A stretch of 64,000 bases of DNA from Coix lacryma-jobi var. lacryma-jobi (Eukaryota; Streptophyta; Magnoliopsida; Poales; Poaceae): assembly GCA_009763385.1 (NCBI GenBank), contig CM019830.1, forward strand, positions 94,242,649 to 94,306,648, written 5' to 3'. Of the stretch, positions 42,658 to 52,753 are shown in pieces. A model generated the notes under the pieces. The model ran no database searches. It had not been told where the DNA came from and saw only the letters and a list, made by a program, of their open reading frames with translations. Position numbers and translations under genes: made by a program. The stretch's first letter is position 1. Each line of letters opens with the position of its first letter.

Positions 42658-45600
42658 TGTAACACCCCTGGTGTTTAAATGTAATTAACTTGACATGTCA
42701 TCATCTTAAGCATTAATCATTTCCTGTGATGCATTTGATTTGCCTAATTACTAAGCTTTGATTCCCTTTTCAAAAACCCTAAAAGCCCAATTCTCTCTAT
42801 AAGGGCAAAATGGTAATTTCACCTCTGTGCCTAGTTCTATTTAATTCTTGTTCAGATTTAGTGCCCTGATGTTTGCTGCATTGATCAAAGTTCAAAAATC
42901 AGATTTGATTTGATTTTCCCTTTTTGCAAAACCCTGATTTCCAAACCCTGGATTTTATCCCTCTTTTTGTAATTCAAAATTATTCAAAATTTGAGGTTGA
43001 TCCAAAAAGCAAAGTTGTAGATCTGGCCAAGAGAAACAACTTTGGTATTTACAGATTTTTAAAGTTCTATATAAAATTTGAAGTAATTTCAAATTCATTC
43101 AAACTCCAGTTTTTGTCCCTTTTTGAGTTTTCAAAATTAATTCAAAAACTATTGCGTTTCAGAAAAAGTGTATATTAGCAAAGTTGTAGGTTTTGTCAAA
43201 TGGAACAACTTTCATATATAAAGATTTTCAAGTTTCAGTTTGAAATCCAAAGTAATTTTGATTTGAATCAAATTTGAAAAGTGTCCCCTTTTCTGTTTTC
43301 AAATATAGTTCAAAAACTATTTGGAATTTGAAAATGTTCAAATTGACAAAGTTGTAGATCTCATTTTTCTGAGCAACTTTGGTATTTTGAGTTTTTATCG
43401 CACAGTTCAAATTTTGGGAGAAATTTTCAAAATACAAATACCAGCCAAAAGTCAAACCCTAGGGCATAGCCCTGTTCATCTTCCTCGCGTAGGGGGAGGG
43501 CCCCGGTCGTGGCCGAGCCTCCGGCGCTGCGCGCGCCACGCGTTTGGCAGCCGCTCGTCTGTCCCCGACCAGCCGCCTGCGTCCGCACCATCATTCCGCC
43601 CCCGCACGCGCACGCGCTGACCTCCACACCCGTCCCCTACAGTGCCCAGGGCGTCGCCGCCGCGTGGCCATCGCCGGCGAGCCTTCGCCCAGGCCCTGCA
43701 CGCACGCCTGTCCTTCCCGCCAGAGCGCAATCGAGTGCGCACGCTCTCGCCGAGCTTATCCACCCCACCCCGTGCTCTCTACCGGCCTCTGGCCGCGGCT
43801 ATATAAGCCCGCCGGAGCCCCGAGCTTCTCATCCTCTCCGCCACCGTGGCCAGGCCAGTCCAGTGCCTCCGCCGCTCCACCACCTAGCTCAGAAGCTCCG
43901 CCTTGAGCTCGTGAAGCTTTCCCACCCCTCAATTTCACCTTCCTCGTCTCCAATCGCCCGGCGTAACCTCGCCGTTCCCATCTCCGGCAGAAACCCGGCG
44001 AGCTCGGGTTCGTGAAATACTCCCTCTCCGGTCACGGATGCCTTCCCCTGACCCCTGTGTCAGCTTCCTCGGCTCCGCGCGACTCTAACCCGGCCCTTGC
44101 GGTCTCGTGTGTTGCGCAGGATCGCCGACTCGCCGGAGTGCCGCCGCGGCCGTCCCCTTCCTCGAGCCTCACCCTCGAGCACGTCCCCGAGCCACATCCT
44201 CGAGCCTTGTCTCCGACCGTGGTAAGCCCTCGAAGCCCCCTCGGTCTCTGCCTTTTAACGGCGCAAGCTCGAGCCAGGCCTCGAGCGCACGCGTTCACTG
44301 TGGCTCGAGCCAGGCCTCGAGCACACTTTTCCGTCTCGCCCGAGCCCAAGCCTCGAGCGGACAGACCCTCACCACTTCGCTCGAGCCAGGTCTCGAGCGG
44401 ACTCGTGCACCCTCCGCTTCGTCGAGCTAGGCCTCGGACGGACGCTTGCTTTTCCGTCTCGCCCGAGCCTTCCGTCTCGCCCGAGCCTTCCGCTTCGCCC
44501 GAGCCTCCGGGCCAGGCCTCGGACGGAGCAGTCACTTTCCGACTCGCCCGAGCCCGTTTCACCCGAACCCGCTTCGCTCGAGCCAGGCCTCGGCGAACGC
44601 ATGTCTTCCGATTCGCCCGAGCCTCCCGTTCGCCCGAGCCTTGCGAAGAAAGAGCTCAGTGCTCTTTTTCCTTTTGGGGAGTTGTGAATAGTGTTCTGTT
44701 TTCTTTTTTTTTGTGAGAATTAATCTGTTGTTCCTTAAATGCTGAGAAAATTATGGTATGCTCCTTGCACTGTGTAGTATTTTATAAAAATAAGAAACTT
44801 GACTTTTCTGGAAGAATTCAAAAATGTAAAATCCCTCTTTTAATTAATAAATGGATAGTTTTGGATTTTTAGAAAATTATTTATAACTCCAAAAATCATG
44901 AGGCTAATTTTTGTGAGCTTCCTATGCCATGTTTAGTCTCTGGTGAAATTTTGAAGTCTTTTAGAACAAGTTGATTTTTTGAGCATTTATCTTAATTAAG
45001 GAATAGTGCCTTTTGTTAATTAAATGTTTAGATTTAATTGAGCACCTTAATGACCTCCAAAAATTATGAAATTTGTTTTGCCATCTGTTTATGCCCTAAT
45101 GAACTTATGTGATTAATTTGGTAATTTTTGGAGCAACTTCATGAAATGACCTTTTAAATAAATTAAGAAAAATAGAAAAGATGGATTAGGGTTGGTAGTA
45201 AGTGTTTAATGAAGTGATCTTTGGATTGATTGATGTTCATAGACCCCTACCCTTTGGTCTATGATGTTTGTGATGATATGTTTGGTTAATACTTAGGATA
45301 ATTATAATAAGGCCTAACATCAATAATGCTTAAGAAAGAAATGGTTACCTTTTATGCTCAACCTAGATTTCGATTATGCCTTGCCTAAGAGTAATCTAGA
45401 ATCAGTGGAATTGTCTTGCACCATAAGTCCATATCATCATTCTCATGAGCATTCATCATTGCATCCGTATAGTTGACGAAGAAGGTACCAGAGTCGAGGC
45501 CGCTGTTGACGAACCAACTCCCGAGGCGACCCCGAGCTCCAACACCTATACCTACCCCGAGTCTGCTCTCTTTGCCATCCAAGGCAAGCCCCGGTGCATT

Positions 45601-47063
45601 TAACCCTTTCCTTGAATTTATAAAATGATTTCCTTAAATGCTTTTGAGTTAAATTATTGCATTAGGTTTATAGGAGTTGTGTGCTATCCTAATTGATGCA
45701 CTATCCACCCTGACCACTGATACACCCGATACCTGCTTTTCAAAAGTATTTGAAAAATGCTTAGCAATGCTTATTGAATTAGACTTTGCAATAAAATGCC
45801 AATTTTAAAGTGTGATCACTTAAGGAATGTTTATGGGAATTTTGGTCTTACTCCCCGGCTGTTGGCTAGGTATCTGATCCGTACCTAGTCAATAACGAGG
45901 AGAGGTTGTCCGAGCGTACGGTGCCGTCATGTTGTAGTCCGGGACTCAACAGTTGACACCGACCGGGACATGGTTGAAAAACTGACAGGACTATTACGCT
46001 TGGGTGAGATATGACCAAGGTATAGTTCTGGCTGGAAAATTAGGGACCATCCGTATGGGGGCCTGCTGGTCAAGACTTGTAACTATTCACATACTTCGGA
46101 AAGCTCTGGCTCCGAGAAATCCTTTATTGGACCGACAACCGCGCACTGGGAGTGGAGAGATGGCGGAAGTAGCATGTACCCACGTGGGTTAAAGTCCCGG
46201 ATTGGTGTGGTGTACTGTACTTCCGGGTGGCGTAGGACCGGGTCCAATCTTGGAGGAATCGTGGTAGACGAGTTGGCATATGCAAGCTTGGGTGCTACAT
46301 ATGCAGTGTGGATAGGGATCCTCAGCTGAGTATTATTTATCCGGATTAACGTTGCTCCTCGGTTATGGAGACTTGGTCCACTGACTGTCAACGGAGAGTG
46401 GTTCTCAACTAGGAATGTTTTGAAATGTAAAATGAATCATGAACGATGAAGAATTGAGGAATACTGAATCTTTCAAAAATAAAATAAGGTTTACAAAAAT
46501 GCTTTTCTGCAAAATACTTGATCTTGCTTAAACCTTACCTTGACTACCCTAAGCCTCTCATTCCTGAGTCTTCTCCCTTTTCCTTTAGTCGGGTAAGTCT
46601 TGTTGAGTACCCCAGTACTCAGGGTTTGTTACCCATGTTGCAGGTATGCCTGAGACCCCGATGTGTCTCGCACCCTGTTGCGTGACCTTCGTCCAGGAAG
46701 AGGCCGATGAGGCCGATGAGTAAACATGCACCCTCGGGCTGGGTGTTACATGTACCTTTATATTAATGTTTCCGCTACGTTGTCTACTTTGAATCACCCG
46801 AACAATGGTTTGTAATAACCGTACTCCTTACCTCATTTGAAACCTCGTTTTGTAAAACTAATGTTATTTAAGTCTTCCGCTCTTTATTCCGATGTTATTT
46901 GTAAAAGTATGCAATGCTGTAACCGAATTGTGAGATGATCCTGCGGACATTGGGCGCTGATGTAGCCCGGTGGCGAACAGGTCTTAATCACATGGAACAT
47001 GGGTTCGGCTGTCAGAGGTTGACAGGGACACGTGGGCCATGGGATTAGGGTCGTTCCGTCACA
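42658..47063 (+). repeat. Element E 5' LTR
   Basis: 4406 bp. A/T-rich start with three hairpin modules at about 168-bp spacing; GC-rich middle (43480-44650) with TATA box CTATATAAG at 43799-43807 and tandem CTCGAGCCAGGCCTCGAGC / CGCCCGAGCCTTCCG repeats (44160-44645); A/T-rich rest. A donor-like GTG|GTAAGC lies at 44219-44227. Frames in the GC-rich part are chance products of repetitive sequence. Confidence 0.9.
43010..43390. repeat. Three CAAAGTTGT...ACAACTTTG hairpin modules
   Basis: CAAAGTTGTAG starts at 43010, 43179 and 43347, each followed about 17-20 bases later by (A)CAACTTT. The spacing is 169 and 168 bp (166 and 166 in the 3' LTR at 53106, 53272 and 53438). Confidence 0.75.
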
Positions 47064-47384
47064 GAGTGGTATCGGAGCATCTCACTTTAACGTTTCAGTG
47101 TTCTTTTGCGAAAACTTCAAAAGTTCTTTTGAGTCCAAACAAAATTTAAACTTGACTATTTTGAGTCCAAATTGCTTCTCTCATCTTGTCTCGCATATGG
47201 CAACACTAGCTAGCGGAACAACATGTTTTAAGCCCTATATATGTTAAGTATTGCATTACCTTGTTCCATAGGAACGATTCATGCATCATGTCATATTCAC
47301 TTAAGTAAATAAATGAGTTCGTTGGGATAGTGCACCTATACCTTTTCTTGCTAGCCTTTCTCATCTATAACCTCTTGTCCAGAT
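47064..47384 (+). promoter_or_regulatory. Element E PBS and leader
   Basis: PBS TGGTATCGGAGCATC at 47067-47081, complement of an initiator-Met-type tRNA 3' end, three bases after the LTR. The leader ends in an acceptor-like pyrimidine-rich CCTCTTGTCCAG (47371-47382) two bases before the ATG of the next frame. Confidence 0.8.
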
Positions 47385-47993
47385 ATGGCTCGCATCAAGC
47401 TGACCGCCCGCAAGTCGACTGGACCGAACGGTGTGCCGCGTCACCAGCTGGCGCCACGCACCGGAGAAGAGACTGGAGAATCCTCCAATGGTCGTCGTTT
47501 TCCCCGCCGCACCCGCAAGAACCTGAAGGAGGAAATCAAGAATCTGAAGGCTGAGATAGAAAACATGGAGCATGACTTCTACCTTTCCCGCCTGGAGTTC
47601 TACGAGACACGAGCCGCTCTTGAGGAAGCTAACCAGAATGTGGTTCGCGCTATCCAGCAGCGTGATGCAACATGGATCCGAGAGGATGTCACCAGAGCCC
47701 AGCTCCATGGACTGCAGCAGTACACCGCCCAGATCGAGCAATTCAATGATATGCTTCATGAGGAAGTACACCAGCTGCACAACCAGCTTCACCCCGTGAT
47801 TCCACCAGTTGCTGAGGACCCCAAAGACGGAGTCGTGGAGGAACCTGAAGTGGAACACGAGCCCGATCAGAATGAGGAAGCGGAACCTGCTGAAGATGTC
47901 CACGTTGAAGATGAAGATGACGAGGAAGAGCCTGAGCTGATCATCGAGGATGATGATGATGACGAAGAGTTGATCTTCATCGATGACGACTAG
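47385..47993 (+). CDS. Extra ORF of Gypsy E: histone H3 tail-like start, coiled coil, acidic tail
   Basis: Uninterrupted 202-codon frame from a true ATG. Residues 1-12 are MARIKLTARKST; canonical H3 begins MARTKQTARKST, so only T3 and Q5 (histone numbering) differ. After a Gly, a one-residue insertion follows and VPRHQLAPR parallels the H3 APRKQLATK segment. K4, R8, K9 and S10 are retained; K14, K18 and K23 are not. Residues 25-48 are Arg-rich, about 49-135 form a likely coiled coil (LKEEIKNLKAEIENMEHDF at its start), and 140-202 are acidic with runs of Asp/Glu. There is no histone fold. It sits between PBS and gag, like accessory ORFs of other plant Gypsy elements. Function unknown; binding chromatin readers or writers through the tail is inference. 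Confidence 0.85.
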   Translation: MARIKLTARKSTGPNGVPRHQLAPRTGEETGESSNGRRFPRRTRKNLKEEIKNLKAEIENMEHDFYLSRLEFYETRAALEEANQNVVRAIQQRDATWIREDVTRAQLHGLQQYTAQIEQFNDMLHEEVHQLHNQLHPVIPPVAEDPKDGVVEEPEVEHEPDQNEEAEPAEDVHVEDEDDEEEPELIIEDDDDDEELIFIDDD

Positions 47994-48218
47994 ACTCCTT
48001 GTGTCTGTACCATCTGCTTACCTAAAACCTTAGGCTAGGTTTGGGGGCGTTAGTCTGTCTGTTGCCAAGTCTGGCATGTATCTTTCTTTTCGTACCTTTT
48101 TCCCTTATCAGTCTGTTGTCATCTTTATCAAGCCAGCTATCTTTGTATCAATGAAGCTATCAATCGGTCGTTTCAGAGCCTTTGTCCTTATATGCTGAGT
48201 TCCGAGTTGCTTATACAG
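47994..48218 (+). other. Spacer between extra ORF and gag
   Basis: 225 bp with T-rich tracts and an acceptor-like CTTATACAG (48210-48218) directly before the gag ATG. It could be an intron end that allows a spliced gag message; this is inference from the motif only. Confidence 0.5.
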
Positions 48219-49580
48219 ATGCCTGTGAACACCCGTACCGGAGCCGGAGGTGCTGGAGATGACCGTCTCCCAAACCCTCCACCTGTACCAGCTACCCTAG
48301 CAGATGCCATTGCAGCCCTGGCCGCCGCTGCCAATCTGATGGCTCAGAACCAAGGACAGCAGAATGTTGGTCACCGTGGTCGTCACAACCAAGAGACCAC
48401 CTATGTGGATTTCACTGAAACCCGTCCACCGGTTTTCACCAGAGCCGATGAACCCCTCGAAGCTGATGATTGGCTCCGCACCTTGGAGCAGAAGTTTGGT
48501 CTCATCCGGTGCACTGAAATCCAGAAGCCCCGGTTTGCTTCGCAGCAGCTTCGTGGCCCAGCAAGTGCTTGGTATGCCAACCTCTTGGCTGCCCAGCCTG
48601 AAGGTCATGAGTTGACCTGGGAAGAGTTCCACACCGCTTTCCGTGCACACCACATCCCATCAGGTCTGATGAAGATGAAGCTTGATCAGTTCCTAGCCCT
48701 GCAGCAGAAGGACTCCACAGTGATGCAGTATGTGGGTCAATTCAACCATCTGAGTCAGTATGCAGCGGAATATGTCAACACGGATGAGAAGAAGAGAGAT
48801 TGTTTCCTTAGGGGATTGCACCCTAAGATCCGCAGAAGCATGTCAAACAACCTAACCGGTTCTTATCATGAGGCTGTTGACCGGGCAGTTGCTTTTGAAG
48901 AGAGTAACCGTCAGTACCAAGAGGAGAAGAAGAAGAAGAAAGCAGGATCTAGCAGCCACTCTGGCAATCACAAGCGCCAGAGGGTCATATATCATCCTAG
49001 TCACCACCACAACCGCCCACCTTACCCTCACCAGCAAGTGGTTGTCCGTACCGCGGCTACCACCCACAACGCCAACCAACAAAGTGCCACTCAGCCGAAC
49101 GCCCCAGGTGTTCGTATCACGACCCCACAAACCGCCTATAACCATCCCTGCTACAACTGTGGTCAACTTGGCCACTGGTCTCGTGAGTGCCCAAAGCCCA
49201 AGAAGTCTGCTCAGAACTTTCAGAAGGGTCCTGGAGGACCACAGCAGCAGCAACAACGTGCTCCACAGCAGCAAGTGCAGAAGGGCAAGTTCGTCAAGAA
49301 GCACGGGCAAGTCTACTACACCACTGTCAGTGATATTCCAGAAGGGGAGCCCGTCATGATCGGTAGGTTTCCCGTTGCCAATCATCCTGCAGTTGTGTTG
49401 TTTGATTCTGGTGCATCGCATTCTTTCATCAGTCGTACCTTCGTCTCTAAGCATGACATATCAATTGGGGAGTTGAAAGAAAGTTTTTGCATTTTATCGC
49501 CTGGAGGGCGTATAATCACCAAAGAGGTGGTTTGCAGTATACCAGTAAGGTTGGGGAACATGTATTTCCCACCACCATGA
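48219..49580 (+). CDS. Element E gag-protease
   Basis: 454 codons from ATG at 48219 (an upstream in-frame ATG at 48192 is less likely because the CTTATACAG site separates them). Ala-rich N-terminus, then the retrotransposon gag core from ADDWLRTLEQKFGLIRC to AVDRAVAFEESNR (about residues 80-230), a basic stretch, a CCHC knuckle CYNCGQLGHWSRECP, a Gln-rich linker, and the aspartic protease start with VVLFDSGASHSFISRTFV (catalytic Asp-Ser-Gly). The frame ends at 49580 inside the protease, while the pol frame is already open from 49487; a one-base indel near 49550 or a frameshift signal explains it. Confidence 0.9.
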   Translation: MPVNTRTGAGGAGDDRLPNPPPVPATLADAIAALAAAANLMAQNQGQQNVGHRGRHNQETTYVDFTETRPPVFTRADEPLEADDWLRTLEQKFGLIRCTEIQKPRFASQQLRGPASAWYANLLAAQPEGHELTWEEFHTAFRAHHIPSGLMKMKLDQFLALQQKDSTVMQYVGQFNHLSQYAAEYVNTDEKKRDCFLRGLHPKIRRSMSNNLTGSYHEAVDRAVAFEESNRQYQEEKKKKKAGSSSHSGNHKRQRVIYHPSHHHNRPPYPHQQVVVRTAATTHNANQQSATQPNAPGVRITTPQTAYNHPCYNCGQLGHWSRECPKPKKSAQNFQKGPGGPQQQQQRAPQQQVQKGKFVKKHGQVYYTTVSDIPEGEPVMIGRFPVANHPAVVLFDSGASHSFISRTFVSKHDISIGELKESFCILSPGGRIITKEVVCSIPVRLGNMYFPPP

Positions 49581-51682
49581 TAGTGCTTCATGATCAGGAG
49601 ATAGATGTCATCCTAGGCATGAATTGGATGTGTCAGTATAAAGCCATGATCGACATCCTGAATAGAGTCGTGAGAGTGGATATTCCTAACAGTACTGCCA
49701 AACTCCTTCTCCAACTTCCAATGCCTCAAAAACCAGCAGCCACTCAAATAAATACCGCCTATGTTCTGGAAACCCGGGACATCCCCGTGGTTTGTGAATT
49801 CCCTGATGTTTTTCCTGAGGATTTGCCTGGTCTGCCTCCTGACCGTGACGTTGAGTTTGCCATAGAGCTAAAGCCCGGGACTGCTCCTATATCCCGCAGA
49901 GCTTATCGAATGCCTCCCAGAGAGTTGGCAGAACTAAAAATCCAATTACAAGATTTGTTGGACAAGGGTTTCATTCGCCCAAGCTCGTCTCCTTGGGGCT
50001 GTCCTGCAATCTTTGTAAAGAAGAAAGACAAGACTCTCAGAATGTGCATTGATTATCGCCCACTCAATGAGGTCACCATCAAAAACAAATATCCCTTGCC
50101 TCGGATTGATCTTCTCTTTGACCAGTTAGCTGGAGCCAAAGTATTCTCCAAGATCGATCTCAGATCCGGCTACCACCAAATAAAGATTCGTCCTGAAGAT
50201 ATTCCTAAAACAGCTTTCACCACCAGATACGGCCTATATGAGTATTTGGTCATGTCTTTCGGATTGACCAATGCCCCCGCTCATTTTATGTACCTCATGA
50301 ACTCTGTTTTCATGCCAGAGCTTGATAAATTCGTGGTCGTGTTCATTGACGACATCCTTGTCTACTCAAAAACCCCTGAAGATCACGCCGAGCATCTTCG
50401 TATCGTTCTATCCCGTCTCAGAGACCATCAGCTCTATGCTAAGTTCAGTAAATGTGAGTTCTGGTTAGATCAGATACAGTTTCTTGGTCATGTCCTGTCC
50501 GCTGAAGGTGTGTCAGTCGACCCCGGAAAAGTGTCAGATATCCTGGATTGGAAGCCACCTACCTCTGTTCACAAGGTCCGCAGTTTTATGGGAATGGCTG
50601 GATATTATCGTCGATTCATCCCAGATTTCTCCAGAATCGCCAAGCCTATCACCGAGTTGCTGAAGAATTCTGTGAAGTTCTTTTGGTCACCAGCTTGTGA
50701 ACAAGCTTTTCAGACTTTGAAGAAATTATTAACCACGTCACCAGTGCTAGCTCAGCCGAACGTCGAGAAGCCCTTTGATGTCTATTGTGATGCATCTGGT
50801 ACTGGTTTGAGTTGCGTGTTGATGCAAGAAGGAAGAGTGATCGCTTATGCCTCACGGCAGCTTAAGCGACATGAGGAAAATTATCCAACTCATGATCTTG
50901 AGTTAGCAGCAGTGGTTCATGCCTTGAAGATATGGCGTCATTATCTGTTGGGCAGTACCTGCAATGTGTACACAGATCACAAGAGCCTGAAGTATATCTT
51001 CACTCAAGAGGAACGGAAGATGAGGCAAAGAAGATGGCTTGAGTTAATCAAGGACTATGATATCGAAGTGCATTACCATCCGGGTAAGGCGAATGTGGTC
51101 GCCGATGCACTCAGTCGCAAGTCATACTGTAACTGCCTGGTTATGAATTCCTATGAATCTTCCCTATGCTATGAACTAGAGAAGCTGGGTATTGAAATGG
51201 TTCCACAAGGAAGTCTAGGCAATATCAGAGTAGAAACCTCTATTAGAGAACAGATCATAGCTGCGCAGAAAGATAACCCCAGAATCAAGCACATCATCGA
51301 AAAGGTTCGAGCTGGAAAAGCCGACTGTTTCAGGATTGATGATGAAGGAGTGGTATGGTTCAAGAACCGTCTGGTAGTTCCCAAGGTACCTGAGCTGACA
51401 CAGATAATCCTTGATGAAGCACACTCAACCAGATTTGCCATCCATCCTGGCAGCAACAAGATGTACCAAGACTTGAAGCAAAAGTTCTGGTGGACAAAGA
51501 TGAAGATCGAAATCGCTCGACATGTCGCTCGTTGCGATACATGTCAGAAAGTCAAGGCTGTGCATATGAAGCCCGGAGGAGAGCTGCAACCTTTGTCAGT
51601 ACCTGGTTGGAAATGGGAGGATATCAGCATGGATTTTATCAATGGATTACCCAAGACTCAAAAGGGATTCGATTCCATTTAG
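49487..51682 (+). pseudogene. Element E protease end, RT, RNase H, integrase start
   Basis: 731 open codons. Protease end (VILGMNWM), linker with CEFPDVFPEDLPGLPPDR, RT from ELKPGTAPISRRAYRMPPRE to catalytic VVFIDDILVYSKT (FIDD near 50343), KFSKCEFWLDQIQFLGHVLS, then Gypsy RNase H (VYCDASGTGLSCVL, ASRQLKRHEENYPTHDLE, YTDHKSLKYIFTQ, GKANVVADALSR), and the integrase zinc domain (HPGSNKMYQDLK...CDTCQKVK). It ends at TAG (51680-51682) directly before the integrase core, where Trp is expected. Apart from that stop the frame is clean. Confidence 0.9.
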
Positions 51683-52348
51683 GTGATAGTGGACCGTCTC
51701 ACGAAGCAAGCTCACTTCCTACCGGTCAAAACAAGTTATACCGCCCCAACTTATGCCACCTTGTACAAAAACAACATAGTGAAGCTCCATGGCATACCCA
51801 AGACCATCATCTCAGATCGTGGCACTCAGTTTGTCGCTAAGTTCTGGAAAGCGTTCCATGCCTCACTTGGAACCAAGCTATTGTATAGCACGGCTTATCA
51901 TCCGCAGACTGATGGACAGACTGAGAGAGTCAACCAAGTGTTAGAAGATATGTTGAGAGCCTGTGTGCTAACCTTCGCAGATACTTGGGATCAGTGTTTG
52001 CCCTTGGCAGAATTCTCTTATAATAACAGTTATCAAGAGAGCATCAAAATGGCACCCTTTGAAGCACTGTACGGTCGTCGTTGTCGTACACCTCTCAATT
52101 GGTCTGAGCCCGGAGAGAGAGAATTCTTTGGAGTTGACCTAGTAAAAGATATGGAAGAGAAAGTCAAGCATATACAAGAGAACATGAAGATTGCACAGTC
52201 TCGACAGAAAAGTTACGCTGACAAGAAACGTCGACCTCTGCAGTTCCAGATTGGAGATTATGTGTACCTGAAGGTCTCACCCACTAAAGGAGTCACTCCG
52301 TTTTGGAGTCAAAGGAAAGTTAGCACCCCGCTACATTGGTCCGTTTGA
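51683..52348 (+). pseudogene. Element E integrase core
   Basis: Same frame as the upstream pol after the TAG. Core catalytic triad context: VDRLTKQAHF after the first Asp, SDRGTQFVAKFW (second Asp), HPQTDGQTERVNQ (Glu). The C-terminal GDYVYLKVSP follows, then a frameshift near 52300 produces the spurious end at 52348. Confidence 0.9.
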
Positions 52349-52680
52349 AATTCTGGATCGTTGTGGCAAGGTCACTTACAAGCTAAGTTTGCCCGATCAT
52401 CTTTCAGCAGTTCATAATGTGTTTCATGTCTCCCAACTCAAGAAGTGTCTCCGAGTACCCTGAACATGTGGTTGAAGTTGAAGGCGTTGAGCTAGAACCA
52501 GATCTGTCATACACTGAGTATCCAGTTCGCGTGTTGGATCACAAGGATCGTGTTAACCACCCCGAAGAACCACCACAAGATGGTACAAGATCCAGTGGAA
52601 CCAGCACTCTGAAGAAGAAGCCACCTGGGAATCCAAAGACTTCTTAGCAAAGAACTATCCCGACTTTCTCGAATCCCTGT
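52349..52680 (+). pseudogene. Element E integrase C-terminus with chromodomain
   Basis: In two frames: GPFEILDRCGKVTYKL and NVFHVSQLKKCLRVP, then YPVRVLDHKDRV, a one-base shift near 52560-52580, and WYKIQWNQHSEEEATWE followed by SKDFLAKNYPDF and the stop at 52679-52681. This order (VLDHK...WYKIQW...EEATWE) is the chromodomain found at the integrase end of Tekay-type chromoviruses; related domains bind methylated H3 and guide integration. The shift lies inside the domain. Confidence 0.85.
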
Positions 52681-52753
52681 AGATGTAAGGTTTTGCCTTT
52701 TCCTTCTTAAGATGTGGAATCTCGGGGGCGAGATTTCTTTTAGGGGGGAAGGC
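52681..52753 (+). promoter_or_regulatory. 3' leader end and polypurine tract of E
   Basis: TTTAGGGGGGAAGGC directly precedes the 3' LTR; upstream is TCTCGGGGGCGAGATTT, a phrase mirrored in element F (59065-59080). Confidence 0.8.

Noticed and set aside
43476..44716. Long open frames on both strands in the GC-rich part of LTR E (and the same at 53518-54831)
   Set aside because: They consist of CGAGCC-type tandem repeats, overlap each other on both strands, and change with repeat number between the two LTRs. No domain is visible.
47385..47993. Genuine or captured histone H3 gene
   Set aside because: Only the first 25 or so residues resemble H3. The histone fold is absent and replaced by a coiled coil and acidic tail.
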